Shown: positions 36,671 through 45,734 of the stretch, piece by piece
Layout of the letters: each line of letters starts with the position of its first letter
Position numbering within the stretch: position 1 is the first letter of the stretch
From: Sphingobium sp. 15-1
GTDB taxonomy: Bacteria > Pseudomonadota > Alphaproteobacteria > Sphingomonadales > Sphingomonadaceae
Assembly (NCBI RefSeq): GCF_013375535.1
Contig: NZ_JABXJG010000002.1
Span: 496,001 to 560,000, forward strand
Reading direction: 5' to 3'
Length of the DNA stretch: 64,000 bases
The notes under the pieces: generated by a model
Told to the model about the DNA's origin: nothing
The model's database searches: none
What the model saw: only the letters and a program-made list of their open reading frames with translations
Translations under genes and position numbers: made by a program

Positions 36671-39130
36671 CTAGCTTTTCGGTCCGAAACGAAAGGTCGC
36701 GCCGATACCCCACGTAAAGGGATCGCCGATATAATCGATCGCCGTGCCCAGTGTCGGCAACTGATCGGCGAAGGCACGGGTTACATATTTCTTTCCGCCA
36801 ATATTGCGGCCAAAGATCGACAGCTCAAGATTGGGATCTTCGATCTGCAAGGCGATGCGCCCACTCAAAAGCCCATATCCCGGAATGCTATTGATCCGGT
36901 TGGCAATGGCAACCGCATCACGATAGGCTTGCGGACGCCGCGGATCGGCGGTGAACAGACCGAAATTCTGTTTGCCGATATAGGCGTAGTTTGCGTAGAT
37001 CGAGAGTTCGCCAAATGGGGTCGGCACCTTCTGCGTGGCCGATATGCCGAACTGCTTCTTGGGCATTTGCGGCAGAGCCTCGCCGCTGCGATCGACCGAA
37101 CAGCGGACCGAACCTGCGGCGGTGCCGGCGACGCAATCCGACACGTTGGCGCCGGCGACGGGAACGAACTGCTGCTGTTCGACGAAAGTGCCGGAGACAT
37201 ATTTGCCGTCGAGCAGGGCGAGATTGCCGGAGAGCAGCATCCCTTCCCAGGGAACGGCGCTTATTTCAAGTTCGCCGCCATAGACACGCGCATCGCCCGA
37301 GTTGCGGAGGAATTGCGTGGTTGCACAGGCAAGCGCGCCCGGTGGGGTGATGCAGTCGGAAGCATTGCGCTGAACGTCCGACTGCCAGGAATGGAAAGCG
37401 GCGGCATTGATGCGCAACCGGTTATCCAATGTGCTGAACTTGACGCCGAGTTCAACGTCCCTGACCTTCTCCGGCTTGAACGGCGGTGTCGCGGCCGAAC
37501 CATTGCGCATATTGAAGCCGCCGGCCTTGGATGCGGCGCTCGTCTTCACATAAGCAAAAAGGCTGTCGGTGATTTCCACATCGATACCCGCCGTCCAGGC
37601 GGGGTAATTATATTTGACCGAACGTGGCAGGCTGCAAGGCGCAACGAAGTCGGGATTCGAGACCAGTTCGGGCGCGCAGGTGTTGGCGGCAAGGTTCGTT
37701 CTGTTCATCAGAACAACCTCCCGCTTATCCCATGTCCAGCGGACGCCGCCGGTGAGACGGATCTTGTCGGTCAGACGGTAATAGCCCTGGCTGAACAGGC
37801 CGACCGAGACATTCTTCACTGTGCCGTAATTCAGGCCGAAACCGAAATTGGGTGCGGGGGCTGCGGGTGCAAACGACCCGAAGGTCTGCGATACGGACGA
37901 TTCACGGCCGCTTTCCGTCGAATAATAGCCGCCGAGAATATAGCTGAAGCGGTCGCCCAATTCCCCGGAGAACTGAAGTTCCTGCGAATATTGATCGGAC
38001 TTGTAGGCGCTTTCGGCCGCCAGAATCTGGGCAGGAGTGCCATCGAGTTCGTTCAGGCCGATCGCGTTGCTGTAACGATAGGCAGAGATCGATTTCACGG
38101 TGACGGAACCGATTTCGCCATCGATCGTGAGATTGCCGCCATAGGCTTCCAGCCTGTTATAGGCGTTTCGGCCGCCTGCGGTCAGAAAACCGTAATTGGA
38201 CCCGACCGGCGGATTGGTGCTGAATGGAATGCCATAGGCATCGTACCAATGGGCTTTGCTGTGCAGATAGGGCGCGAGGGGGGTTGCGGCGTTGATGGCG
38301 CTGATCGCCGCGCTCGCGCCCGGATTGACCGCTGCAAGACCGACGAACTGGCCATGATCCTTGATGATATTATAATCGCCGCTAAGCGTGGCGGACCAGT
38401 TGTTGCCGGCGGGCGCCCAACGTAATTTGGCGCGGGCATAATGGCTGTTGCGGTCCTTAAGTTCGCTGTTCGAGGTCAAATTCCGGGCATAGCCGTCGTG
38501 ATCCACGAAATCATAGACGAAGCGCGCCGCCAACTCCTCGCCCATCAATGGCACGTTGAGAACCGCGTCGACATTGCGATAATCATAGTTGCCGCCCTGA
38601 ATGCGGAACTGCCCTCCGAAATCGCCCGTAGGATTGGCCGTGACGATGTTGAGCGCGCCGCCGGTGGTGTTGCGACCGAACAACGTGCCCTGGGGGCCAC
38701 GCAGAACCTCGACCCGCTGCAGGTCGATGAGATCGGCCGAACCCTGCGAGGGGCGCGGAATATAAACGCCGTCGACATAGGTTGCGACGGAAGGATCGTT
38801 GGCGACGCCCGGATTCAATGCCGGCATGCCGCGGATGGAGATATAGACGAAGCCCGAACCGCCCGGGGCGCCGGTCGCGATCGACAGGCTCGGCGCGGTG
38901 CGCTGCAGGCCCGCCACATCGCCGACCTGCGCCTGTTTGATCATTTCGGTCGACAGTGCGGTGACGGCGACCGGCGTGGTCTGGATATTTTCTTCGGTCC
39001 GCCTGGCGGTGACCACAATGTCCTCGATTCCCACAGGTCCGGTCTGGTCCGCCGCCATTGCCGGCACGCTAGCCGCGAAAACCGACAAGCTCGCCAATGC
39101 GGTCGTCTGGAACCATTTACCTGAAGCCAT
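36671..39130 (-). CDS. TonB-dependent outer-membrane receptor
   Basis: An 819-aa receptor: signal peptide ending near 'VPAMAADQ', TonB box 'DIVVTARRTEENIQTTP', plug with 'VATYVDGVYIPRPSQG' and 'QRVEVLRGPQGTLFGRNTT', and a long barrel ending 'WGIGATFRFGPKS'. GGGAGGGG precedes ATG 39130. It is divergent from an AraC gene 435 bases away and is clearly related to the receptor at 43192 (same plug wording), suggesting a duplicated receptor/regulator module. Confidence 0.93.
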   Translation of the reverse strand: MASGKWFQTTALASLSVFAASVPAMAADQTGPVGIEDIVVTARRTEENIQTTPVAVTALSTEMIKQAQVGDVAGLQRTAPSLSIATGAPGGSGFVYISIRGMPALNPGVANDPSVATYVDGVYIPRPSQGSADLIDLQRVEVLRGPQGTLFGRNTTGGALNIVTANPTGDFGGQFRIQGGNYDYRNVDAVLNVPLMGEELAARFVYDFVDHDGYARNLTSNSELKDRNSHYARAKLRWAPAGNNWSATLSGDYNIIKDHGQFVGLAAVNPGASAAISAINAATPLAPYLHSKAHWYDAYGIPFSTNPPVGSNYGFLTAGGRNAYNRLEAYGGNLTIDGEIGSVTVKSISAYRYSNAIGLNELDGTPAQILAAESAYKSDQYSQELQFSGELGDRFSYILGGYYSTESGRESSVSQTFGSFAPAAPAPNFGFGLNYGTVKNVSVGLFSQGYYRLTDKIRLTGGVRWTWDKREVVLMNRTNLAANTCAPELVSNPDFVAPCSLPRSVKYNYPAWTAGIDVEITDSLFAYVKTSAASKAGGFNMRNGSAATPPFKPEKVRDVELGVKFSTLDNRLRINAAAFHSWQSDVQRNASDCITPPGALACATTQFLRNSGDARVYGGELEISAVPWEGMLLSGNLALLDGKYVSGTFVEQQQFVPVAGANVSDCVAGTAAGSVRCSVDRSGEALPQMPKKQFGISATQKVPTPFGELSIYANYAYIGKQNFGLFTADPRRPQAYRDAVAIANRINSIPGYGLLSGRIALQIEDPNLELSIFGRNIGGKKYVTRAFADQLPTLGTAIDYIGDPFTWGIGATFRFGPKS

Positions 39131-39565
39131 TTCATCCCCTCCCTGAGCGTTGAATTCGGGCAGGATGCTTTTTCACCTCATGCCCATGCGACAGAGCGCT
39201 AACATCAGGAACCGGCGCGGAGAACCGGCTTGAGCGCCATGTCATGCCGGCGATCAAACTAATGTCCTCTTCGCGATGCTTTGGAGATTTTCCGACCAGT
39301 CGGCCATGAACGCAATGACGGTTTCGCGATGGGATGTCCGGTTTGCGCGATATGATTGCGAGTCGACGTGCTGCGGACAAGGCCCCATAATGTCCGCTCA
39401 TGACCGGGTCCAATGACCAGCATGGAAGGCAAGCTCTGAACGCAGGCGCGACACACATGGATCGGGTGCAGTCGCCTTTGCATGCTCCGCGTTCGAACCT
39501 GCCGATTTTGTCATATCCTGCTTTGCGGCGCAAACAGGCGCGAATGGAAAGGGACGGAAGGAGCA
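39131..39565. other. 435-base divergent promoter region (receptor / AraC)
   Basis: No supported gene. It holds the inverted repeat GCGGACA (39373-39379) / TGTCCGC (39391-39397) with an 11-base spacer and another TGTCCGG about 40 bases to the left, likely regulator contacts. Confidence 0.5.
39373..39397. promoter_or_regulatory. Inverted repeat GCGGACA-N11-TGTCCGC
   Basis: Perfect 7-bp arms spaced about 18 bp centre to centre in the receptor/AraC divergent region; a third TGTCCG lies near 39335. No copy was seen upstream of the sister receptor at 45585. Confidence 0.35.
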
Positions 39566-40468
39566 ATGGCAGGCGGGCGACCTATGATGCAGTCAACGGG
39601 CACCATCCTTCCATGCCAGCCGCTCACCGTCTCCTATTTCCATGTCGAGAACAGCATCATCGCGAACGGCATTCGTGCCGATATCCGGCATTTTGCGTGG
39701 GAACGCAGCTGTGACGCCAGGTTCGAGCCGAACAGTCACTATCTCGACTATTCGCTCGGCCCGCGCGCGCGCGGGGCGCGTCTGCTGCCCGACGGCAAGC
39801 GCCATGCGCCACCCTTTGGCGAGGTTTCCTACCTGCCAAAGGGGAGCCAGTTTGAAGCGCGCTGCGAACCCAGCGAATATCGCATATTCTGTTTGACCTT
39901 CGAAAGCCTGACAGCCGATCAGCTCTTTCAGAATGAGGTAATGCCTTCGTCATTGCCCCCCTGTTTCGACGTCAAGGCGCCGTGGGTCCGTCAGGGCCTC
40001 GCCCGCCTCGCCCAGGAAGTGCGCAATCCCGGTTTCGCGCCCGACATCATGGTCGAAACCATTGCGTTGTCGCTGGTCATCGACCTGTCTCGTCACCTTC
40101 AGATCGCTCACAAATGCGATGACACCGCCGATCCACGAATGGCGGGCTGGCGCCTGCGCCGCCTTCAGGAGCGTATCGAGGCGGGACTGGCGGGGCCATT
40201 GTCGATCGTCGATCTGGCCGAAGAATGCGGCGTCAGTTCACGGCATCTGATGCGGACCTTCAAGAACACGGTCGGGAAGACCCTGGGCAGTTACATTGCC
40301 GATGCGCGGATTGCGCAGGCCAAGCGAGAACTGGTTCAGGATGGCGCCCTTATCAAGGTCGTCGCGGGCAATTGCGGTTTCCAAAGCGTCGCGGCCTTCA
40401 GTGCCGCCTTCCGCAAGGCGACCGGCCTCAGCCCCCGGGGTTTCCGGCACGAGATGCTGCGCGGTTGA
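39566..40468 (+). CDS. AraC-family transcriptional regulator
   Basis: A 300-aa regulator with a C-terminal AraC DNA-binding domain ('VDLAEECGVSSRHLMRTFK' and 'VVAGNCGFQSVAAFSAAFRK') and an N-terminal sensor part containing 'NSHYLDYSLGPRARGARLL' and 'FGEVSYLPKG'. The same sensor layout occurs in the AraC at 45735 ('KHYLDYSLDGQPR'). The start is ATG 39566 with GGAAGGAG in front; upstream in-frame starts lack a ribosome site. Divergent from the receptor at 39130 and probably its activator. Confidence 0.9.
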   Translation: MAGGRPMMQSTGTILPCQPLTVSYFHVENSIIANGIRADIRHFAWERSCDARFEPNSHYLDYSLGPRARGARLLPDGKRHAPPFGEVSYLPKGSQFEARCEPSEYRIFCLTFESLTADQLFQNEVMPSSLPPCFDVKAPWVRQGLARLAQEVRNPGFAPDIMVETIALSLVIDLSRHLQIAHKCDDTADPRMAGWRLRRLQERIEAGLAGPLSIVDLAEECGVSSRHLMRTFKNTVGKTLGSYIADARIAQAKRELVQDGALIKVVAGNCGFQSVAAFSAAFRKATGLSPRGFRHEMLRG

Positions 40469-40470
40469 CG

Positions 40471-40509
40471 CTGGAGCGGTTATCCGATGCAATCAGATAA
40501 CCGCTCCAG
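40471..40509. terminator. Terminator hairpin between convergent AraC and P450 genes
   Basis: Perfect 14-base arms (40471-40484 and 40496-40509, starting CTGGAGCGG) with an 11-base loop, two bases after the AraC stop codon. Confidence 0.75.
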
Positions 40510-40571
40510 AACCAATTTGACCGGTCAGACCTCATGCGCCCACAGATCACAGTCCCGGGCCATGGGAATAT

Positions 40572-41795
40572 TCAGTCCCATTGCAGGTGGAGATCCGGCA
40601 CATGCAGAATATTGCCCACGAAATACGGCACTTTGAAGCCGTCCTTGATCCGAAATTCCGGCAAAGTCGTGACGAATTCCTCGACCGCGATTTGCAGTTC
40701 CAGCCGCGCGAGATGCATCCCCAGACATTTGTGAATACCGCTGCCCAGCGACATATGCGGCGCCTTACGGTCGAAGCGAATGGCCTGAGGATCATCGTAG
40801 AAGGCCGGATCGCGACCAACCACGGGTGAGCTGAAGGCCACATAATCCCCAGGCATAATCTTCTGCCCCTGAATTTCGATGACCTTCGTCGCGATGCGGA
40901 AGGCCGTGACCGGCGCGAAGGCGCGGAGGAATTCTTCGACCGCGAGGACGATCAGCGACGGATCAGCGCGCAGTTCGTTCTGCTTATCCGGGTGAGACGC
41001 CAGATAGTTGAAGATATTGCCGAGCAGCGACGTAACCGTGTCCAGTCCACCGATATACAGGTTGAAACAGTGCCCCAGAACCTCGTCATCATTCCACAGG
41101 CGGTCATCCACCTCAAAGGTCAGGACCTTGCTGATATAGTCATCGCGCGGCTGCTGGCGGCGGGCCTCAATCTCCTCCAGCAGATAGTCTTTCACACAGC
41201 GCACGGCGTTGCCGCGGACTTCCCAGTCATTGGAGTGGAGCATTTCCTTTTCCCATTTGAGGAATTGCGCCATTCTTTCCTGTGGTAGCCCAAGCAGATC
41301 GAGGACGATGAAGATAGGGAATTTCTCCGAAAATTCCTCGATGAAATCGCACTGACCCCGATCCTTGAAGGCATGGATCAAGGTCCGCGCACGCTCGCGC
41401 ACCTGTTCCTTCATCGCGAACATCTTCTGCGGCGCGAAATGACTGTTCAGCGCCTTGCGGTAACCGGTGTGAATGGGCGGGTCGGCTTCGGTCGGAATGA
41501 CCAGCCAGTTCTCGCCGATATTCTGCGCCCATTTGCCCATGCCGTTCTTGGTGAAATTGTCGGCGTCGCGCAGCATCGCCTGCACATCCTCGGCATTTTT
41601 GAGCAGCCAGCCGGGTTGGTCACCGGGAAAGATGTTGGTGACATAGGTGACCGGCGGCAGGTCCGCATGCATGGCCGGGATCAGCACCTCCTGCGGATTG
41701 TCGTAGATCACCTGCCGGGAAAAGAGCGGCAGCGCCATCGCCAGTTCGGGTGGCACATGATCCGGAAGGGGCTGTTGCGCAGGTTTGGTCATCAT
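40572..41795 (-). CDS. Cytochrome P450
   Basis: A 407-aa soluble bacterial P450. The I-helix is 'YIGGLDTVTS' (Asp252-Thr253), ExxR is Glu288-Arg291, and the heme ligand is Cys357 in 'SLGSGIHKCLGMHLARLEL'. The usual Phe seven residues before Cys is Leu350, as in the IS-split paralogue. It will need ferredoxin and reductase partners, none of which are visible here. The start is one of two adjacent ATGs (41795 or 41792) after GGAG. It is divergent from the SnoaL-like gene and lies between two receptor modules, so it probably hydroxylates the imported substrate. Confidence 0.94.
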   Translation of the reverse strand: MMTKPAQQPLPDHVPPELAMALPLFSRQVIYDNPQEVLIPAMHADLPPVTYVTNIFPGDQPGWLLKNAEDVQAMLRDADNFTKNGMGKWAQNIGENWLVIPTEADPPIHTGYRKALNSHFAPQKMFAMKEQVRERARTLIHAFKDRGQCDFIEEFSEKFPIFIVLDLLGLPQERMAQFLKWEKEMLHSNDWEVRGNAVRCVKDYLLEEIEARRQQPRDDYISKVLTFEVDDRLWNDDEVLGHCFNLYIGGLDTVTSLLGNIFNYLASHPDKQNELRADPSLIVLAVEEFLRAFAPVTAFRIATKVIEIQGQKIMPGDYVAFSSPVVGRDPAFYDDPQAIRFDRKAPHMSLGSGIHKCLGMHLARLELQIAVEEFVTTLPEFRIKDGFKVPYFVGNILHVPDLHLQWD

Positions 41796-41878
41796 ATTCT
41801 CCGAAGCAAAAAGAGATAATTTCCACCCTTGCCAAAGACAGGTGCGGTCCTGGTCATCCGATCGAGACTGGCGGCCAT

Positions 41879-41891
41879 GCGGATGATCCGC
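41879..41891. promoter_or_regulatory. Palindrome GCGGAT-G-ATCCGC
   Basis: Perfect 6-bp arms around one base, directly before the ribosome site of the SnoaL-like gene in the 116-base divergent gap with the P450. Confidence 0.35.
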
Positions 41892-41911
41892 AATGACAGG
41901 AGGCGATGCGC

Positions 41912-42277
41912 ATGAGCGAGGTAGAAGTGCCGGATCTGGAACAGGCGATCCGCGACAATTACCGGCTGTGGAACGAGGGAAAGCGTGACGAACTCGACCG
42001 GCTTTTCCGGGCGCTGGGCCCCCAAGGCTTTACGATCGAATATGTCGGATCGCCTGCCGTCGACGGTAGCACCGCTATGGCGGAGATGTGGGCGGAATAT
42101 GGCGGAAAATGCACGACCGAGCCGCTGGAGGTGATTGTCAACGGATCGGAGGGCGCGGCCTATGTAGCCAATCGCCTGCAAACCAAGGATGGCATTGTGA
42201 CGCTGCCGAGCCTCGAAACCTACAAGGTCGCCGATGGCCGGCTGACGATCCGCTATTTTCATCGGACCGCTCATTAA
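41912..42277 (+). CDS. SnoaL/NTF2-like small protein
   Basis: A 121-aa protein with the cone-shaped NTF2/SnoaL pattern: 'AIRDNYRLWNEGKRDELDRL' at the N-terminus, 'IEYVGSPAVDGSTAMAEMWA' in the middle and 'LETYKVADGRLTIRYFHRT' at the end. Family members are small isomerases, cyclases or binding proteins. AGGAGG lies 8 bases before ATG 41912, which I prefer to the ATG at 41906. It is sandwiched between P450 and SDR genes. Confidence 0.75.
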   Translation: MSEVEVPDLEQAIRDNYRLWNEGKRDELDRLFRALGPQGFTIEYVGSPAVDGSTAMAEMWAEYGGKCTTEPLEVIVNGSEGAAYVANRLQTKDGIVTLPSLETYKVADGRLTIRYFHRTAH

Positions 42278-42312
42278 CCCCCTGAGAACCGAAGTGCAGG
42301 CGTTGGACACAG

Positions 42313-43113
42313 CTAGTCCTTCGCCTGCATGAAGGCCAGCAAATCGGCATAATGGGGCTGGTGGACAAGGCCGCCGCCAGAAATGGATATATTCTCACCC
42401 GTGATGTAGCGCGCCTCGTCCGAAGCAAGAAAGGCGACCAACGCGGCGATATCATCGGGCGTACCGAATTCGGGCGTCAATATATGCCGCTGAATAATCT
42501 CCTTCAGGCCCGGCACGGTTTTTTCGAGGGCTTCAGTCAGCACCACGCCCGGCGCGATGCTGTTGCAGCGGATATTCTGCCGCCCATGCTGGGTCGCCAC
42601 ATATTTGGTGAGGCCGATGATCGCCGCCTTGGACGAACCATAGGCAATGCGCGCAAGATCCCCGGCGGTGCCCGAATTGGACGCGGTATTGATGATCGAA
42701 CCGCCACCACCGGCGACCATATGCGGGATCGCATATTTGCATCCCAGCAAATAGCCGGTGAGATTGACGTCGAGAATCTCGCGCCAGATCCCGATCGGAA
42801 TGTCGACGGCGGTGGTGTCCTGCGGACTTTTGTCCGGATCGGTCATCGCCGCATTATTATGTAATATGTCGAGCCTGCCGAAATGGTCGACGGCGCGATC
42901 AACCATCGCCTTTACCGACTGCGGATCGGCGGCATCGAACTGGACCGCCAGCGCCTTGTCCCCCAACGGGGCGGCCGCACGGACGGCCGCCTCCTCGAAC
43001 AGATCGGCGATTACGACGCGAGCCCCCTCCGCAACGAGGCGCCGCGCGACGGCGGCACCGATACCACCGCCGCCGCCGGTGACGATCGCCACCCTGTCTA
43101 CCAACCTCATCAT
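42313..43113 (-). CDS. SDR-family oxidoreductase
   Basis: A 266-aa classical SDR: 'VTGGGGGIGAAVARRLV', 'LHNNAAMT', Ser in 'NTASNSGTAG', 'YGSSKAAIIG' with the YxxxK pair and 'YITGENISISGGG'. It lies 78 bases downstream of the receptor at 43192 on the same strand, consistent with co-transcription. It is a likely step acting on the alcohol produced by the P450. Confidence 0.9.
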   Translation of the reverse strand: MMRLVDRVAIVTGGGGGIGAAVARRLVAEGARVVIADLFEEAAVRAAAPLGDKALAVQFDAADPQSVKAMVDRAVDHFGRLDILHNNAAMTDPDKSPQDTTAVDIPIGIWREILDVNLTGYLLGCKYAIPHMVAGGGGSIINTASNSGTAGDLARIAYGSSKAAIIGLTKYVATQHGRQNIRCNSIAPGVVLTEALEKTVPGLKEIIQRHILTPEFGTPDDIAALVAFLASDEARYITGENISISGGGLVHQPHYADLLAFMQAKD

Positions 43114-43191
43114 CTTTCAAGTTCCCCGGTCATGGGCTGGCGGGAAAAAGCCGTACTGGCCATAGCTTCTCCCGCCATCCGCGTTATCCGA

Positions 43192-45585
43192 TCAGAATTT
43201 AAACGTCGTTTCCACGCCATAGGTGGCCGGCTGACCAACATAGGCGGCTGTGATGCCCAATGTCCGATAGAGATCGGGGAAGCGCCGCAGCAGATACTTC
43301 TTGTTCGTGATGTTGCGACCATAGACGGCGATTTCAACATTGGGATTTTCAAGCTGGAAAGCGATACGGCCGTTGAAAATGCCATAGCCGGGCACACGAC
43401 CAAAGCGGTTTTCCGTATCATAGGCGGCCTTGGTCGCAGCCGACGCCTGGTCCGCCGCCCTGACGGCATCGAAATGCTGAGCGCCGACATAGGAATAGGC
43501 GCCGGTGACAGCAAGCGTGCCCGCTCCCAACGGAATTTTCTGCGTGGCGCTGATATTGAGCTGCTTCTTGGGCAATTGCAGCAGCGGCAAACCACTCAGA
43601 TCGACGACGCAGCCATTGACGACCCCAGCGCCGTTCGTGCAGCCGCTGCCAGCCACCACCTGAATTTCGCTGAAGCTACCCTTCACATATTTACCGTTTT
43701 GCAGCGAACCGTTGACGCTGAGCGTCATGCCTTCCCACGGCACAGCCGTGATTTCATTTTCCATGCCCCAGATACGGACCTTGCCGTTATTCTGAATATA
43801 TTGGGTGACGCCGATGCCGGTGACGAAGCTGTTGACGATCGCCTGATTGTCATCCTTCCACGTGTGGAAGACCGCGGTGTTGAAACGCAGCCGGCGGTCG
43901 AAGAGATCGACCTTCAGGCCGGCTTCGACGTCTTTCACCTTTTCGGGGGCGAAGGCGGGCAGCCCCCCTGCCCGCAGGTTCCAGCCACCGGCCTTGGCCG
44001 CGCCACGGGTCGCGAGATAGAGGAAGAGATTGTCGCTGGCCTGCCAGTCGAGACCCAGATTCCAGGCCGGATAATTGAACTTGGCATTCTGCGCCTGATT
44101 ACAGGTGGTGGCCGTAACCGGTTCCGTCGGGGTCACCGTACAGTTGATGCCGGTCGGCGTCCCCGCCACGGCGACATTATAGGGTCGGCCATATATCTGC
44201 GCATTATGCAGCAGGCTGTCGCGGGTGTCCCAGGTATAGCGGAAACCGCCCACCGCGCGCAGCTTCGGCGTCAATTCATAATAGGCCTGGGCAAACAGGC
44301 CGAAGGTCTTGTTGGTGACATCGGCGTTCGAATCACGGATGAGTCCGCCGAAAATCTGCGACCGACTGAATTCGTAGCCGCTCTCCTTGCCCGCATAGGC
44401 GCCCGTGATGAAGCTCAGGCTGTCGGTGATATTGCCGGAAAGCTGAAATTCCTGAGAAATATAATAGGAACCAGACCCCGCGAAGGTCGCCAGCAACGGG
44501 ACGGCGGTGCCATCCGTGTCGTTCTGACCATAGTTCATCGAGTGGCGATAGCCGGTGATGGACTTGAAGTTCAGGCCGCCCAATTCAACATTCAGGGTGC
44601 CGGAAAAACCGTATACTTCGAGCGTATTAAATGGCCGCACGCCATAGAGTGCCTGCGCCTCTGGAGTCAGCGTACCGATGGTGGCCGGGATCGACGTGCC
44701 GGTCGTTGTATTGCCCCACCAGTTTTCCTTGGTCAGCAGGCCCGCGGTGAGCCCCGGCTGGAAGGCCGCAGGAACGATCGCCGGATTGAAGGCCCAGAGC
44801 GCGATCTGCTGACCATGGTTGGACTGGCGGTTCCAGTCGCCCGACAGGGTCAGATCCCAGCCATTGCCCTCATATTTGAGCTTGCCGCGAACGAACTTGC
44901 TGTTGTTGTCGGAAAAGTCGCGCTTGGTGAGAAGATTGTCGCCATAGCCGTCCCGGTCGTTGATCGCCCCGCTCAGACGAATCGCCAGGCCTTCCGCAAG
45001 CGGCACATTGATATTGGCCTGCGCCCCCAGCGTACTGTAATTGCCAAATTCTGCCTTGAACGCACCGCTGAGCTGGTCGTTCGGATCGTTGGTAACGATG
45101 TTGATGGCACCACCAGTCGTGTTACGGCCGAACAGGGTACCCTGCGGTCCGCGCAGCACTTCCAGCCGCTTGACGTCCTGAATATCGGTCATGCCCGTCG
45201 ATGGACGGGGAATGTAAATACCGTCAATGTACGTGGCGACGGCAGGATCGTTGGCGAGGATCGGCTGGAGATTGCCCTGACCGCGAATGGCGACGAAGAC
45301 GATACCGTCGCCGCCTGCCGAACCACGACCGATGACAAGGCCCGGAGCGGTGCGCTGAAGATCGACGACATTTTCGACCTTGGCGGTCGTCAGCGCTTCG
45401 GGCGTAAGCGCGGTGACAGCGATAGGCGTGGTCTGAAGACTTTCCTCGGTACGGCGCGCGGTGACCACGATATCCTGAATGCCTTCGCTGGCACCCGATT
45501 GCGGCTGCTGCGCATAGGCAGGCTGTGCCATTGCGGCAATCAGCGCGCCTGTGGCGATCGCACCCAAAGTAGCGGTCTTGCTCAT
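43192..45585 (-). CDS. TonB-dependent outer-membrane receptor
   Basis: A 797-aa receptor with a signal peptide ('AAMAQPAYAQQ'), TonB box 'DIVVTARRTEESLQTTP', plug 'VATYIDGIYIPRPSTG' and 'RLEVLRGPQGTLFGRNTT', and a barrel ending in 'YGVETTFKF' with terminal Phe. The start at 45585 is fixed by GGGGAGGG and the signal peptide; the frame is open to 45738 without support. Sister of the receptor at 36671. Its AraC neighbour is encoded upstream on the same strand. Confidence 0.93.
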   Translation of the reverse strand: MSKTATLGAIATGALIAAMAQPAYAQQPQSGASEGIQDIVVTARRTEESLQTTPIAVTALTPEALTTAKVENVVDLQRTAPGLVIGRGSAGGDGIVFVAIRGQGNLQPILANDPAVATYIDGIYIPRPSTGMTDIQDVKRLEVLRGPQGTLFGRNTTGGAINIVTNDPNDQLSGAFKAEFGNYSTLGAQANINVPLAEGLAIRLSGAINDRDGYGDNLLTKRDFSDNNSKFVRGKLKYEGNGWDLTLSGDWNRQSNHGQQIALWAFNPAIVPAAFQPGLTAGLLTKENWWGNTTTGTSIPATIGTLTPEAQALYGVRPFNTLEVYGFSGTLNVELGGLNFKSITGYRHSMNYGQNDTDGTAVPLLATFAGSGSYYISQEFQLSGNITDSLSFITGAYAGKESGYEFSRSQIFGGLIRDSNADVTNKTFGLFAQAYYELTPKLRAVGGFRYTWDTRDSLLHNAQIYGRPYNVAVAGTPTGINCTVTPTEPVTATTCNQAQNAKFNYPAWNLGLDWQASDNLFLYLATRGAAKAGGWNLRAGGLPAFAPEKVKDVEAGLKVDLFDRRLRFNTAVFHTWKDDNQAIVNSFVTGIGVTQYIQNNGKVRIWGMENEITAVPWEGMTLSVNGSLQNGKYVKGSFSEIQVVAGSGCTNGAGVVNGCVVDLSGLPLLQLPKKQLNISATQKIPLGAGTLAVTGAYSYVGAQHFDAVRAADQASAATKAAYDTENRFGRVPGYGIFNGRIAFQLENPNVEIAVYGRNITNKKYLLRRFPDLYRTLGITAAYVGQPATYGVETTFKF

Positions 45586-45734
45586 TTTTTCCCTCCCCAT
45601 CATTTTATTCGGCTTCGATTTGTAAACGCAGAGTGCGTCTAGCTTGGAGATAATGCGCTCCATAGTGGTAGGCTCCTGTTTGACTGTGCGGCGACAGAAT
45701 TTGGCCGCCGATCGATATTTTCTTACTTGCCGGG

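Noticed and set aside
36929..38425. 498-codon plus-strand frame
   Set aside because: Antisense shadow of the receptor at 36671-39130.
42883..45642. 919-codon open frame on the plus strand
   Set aside because: It lies antisense to the receptor at 43192-45585. Its protein is rich in Arg, Asp and His with no domain, the usual mirror of a high-GC gene.
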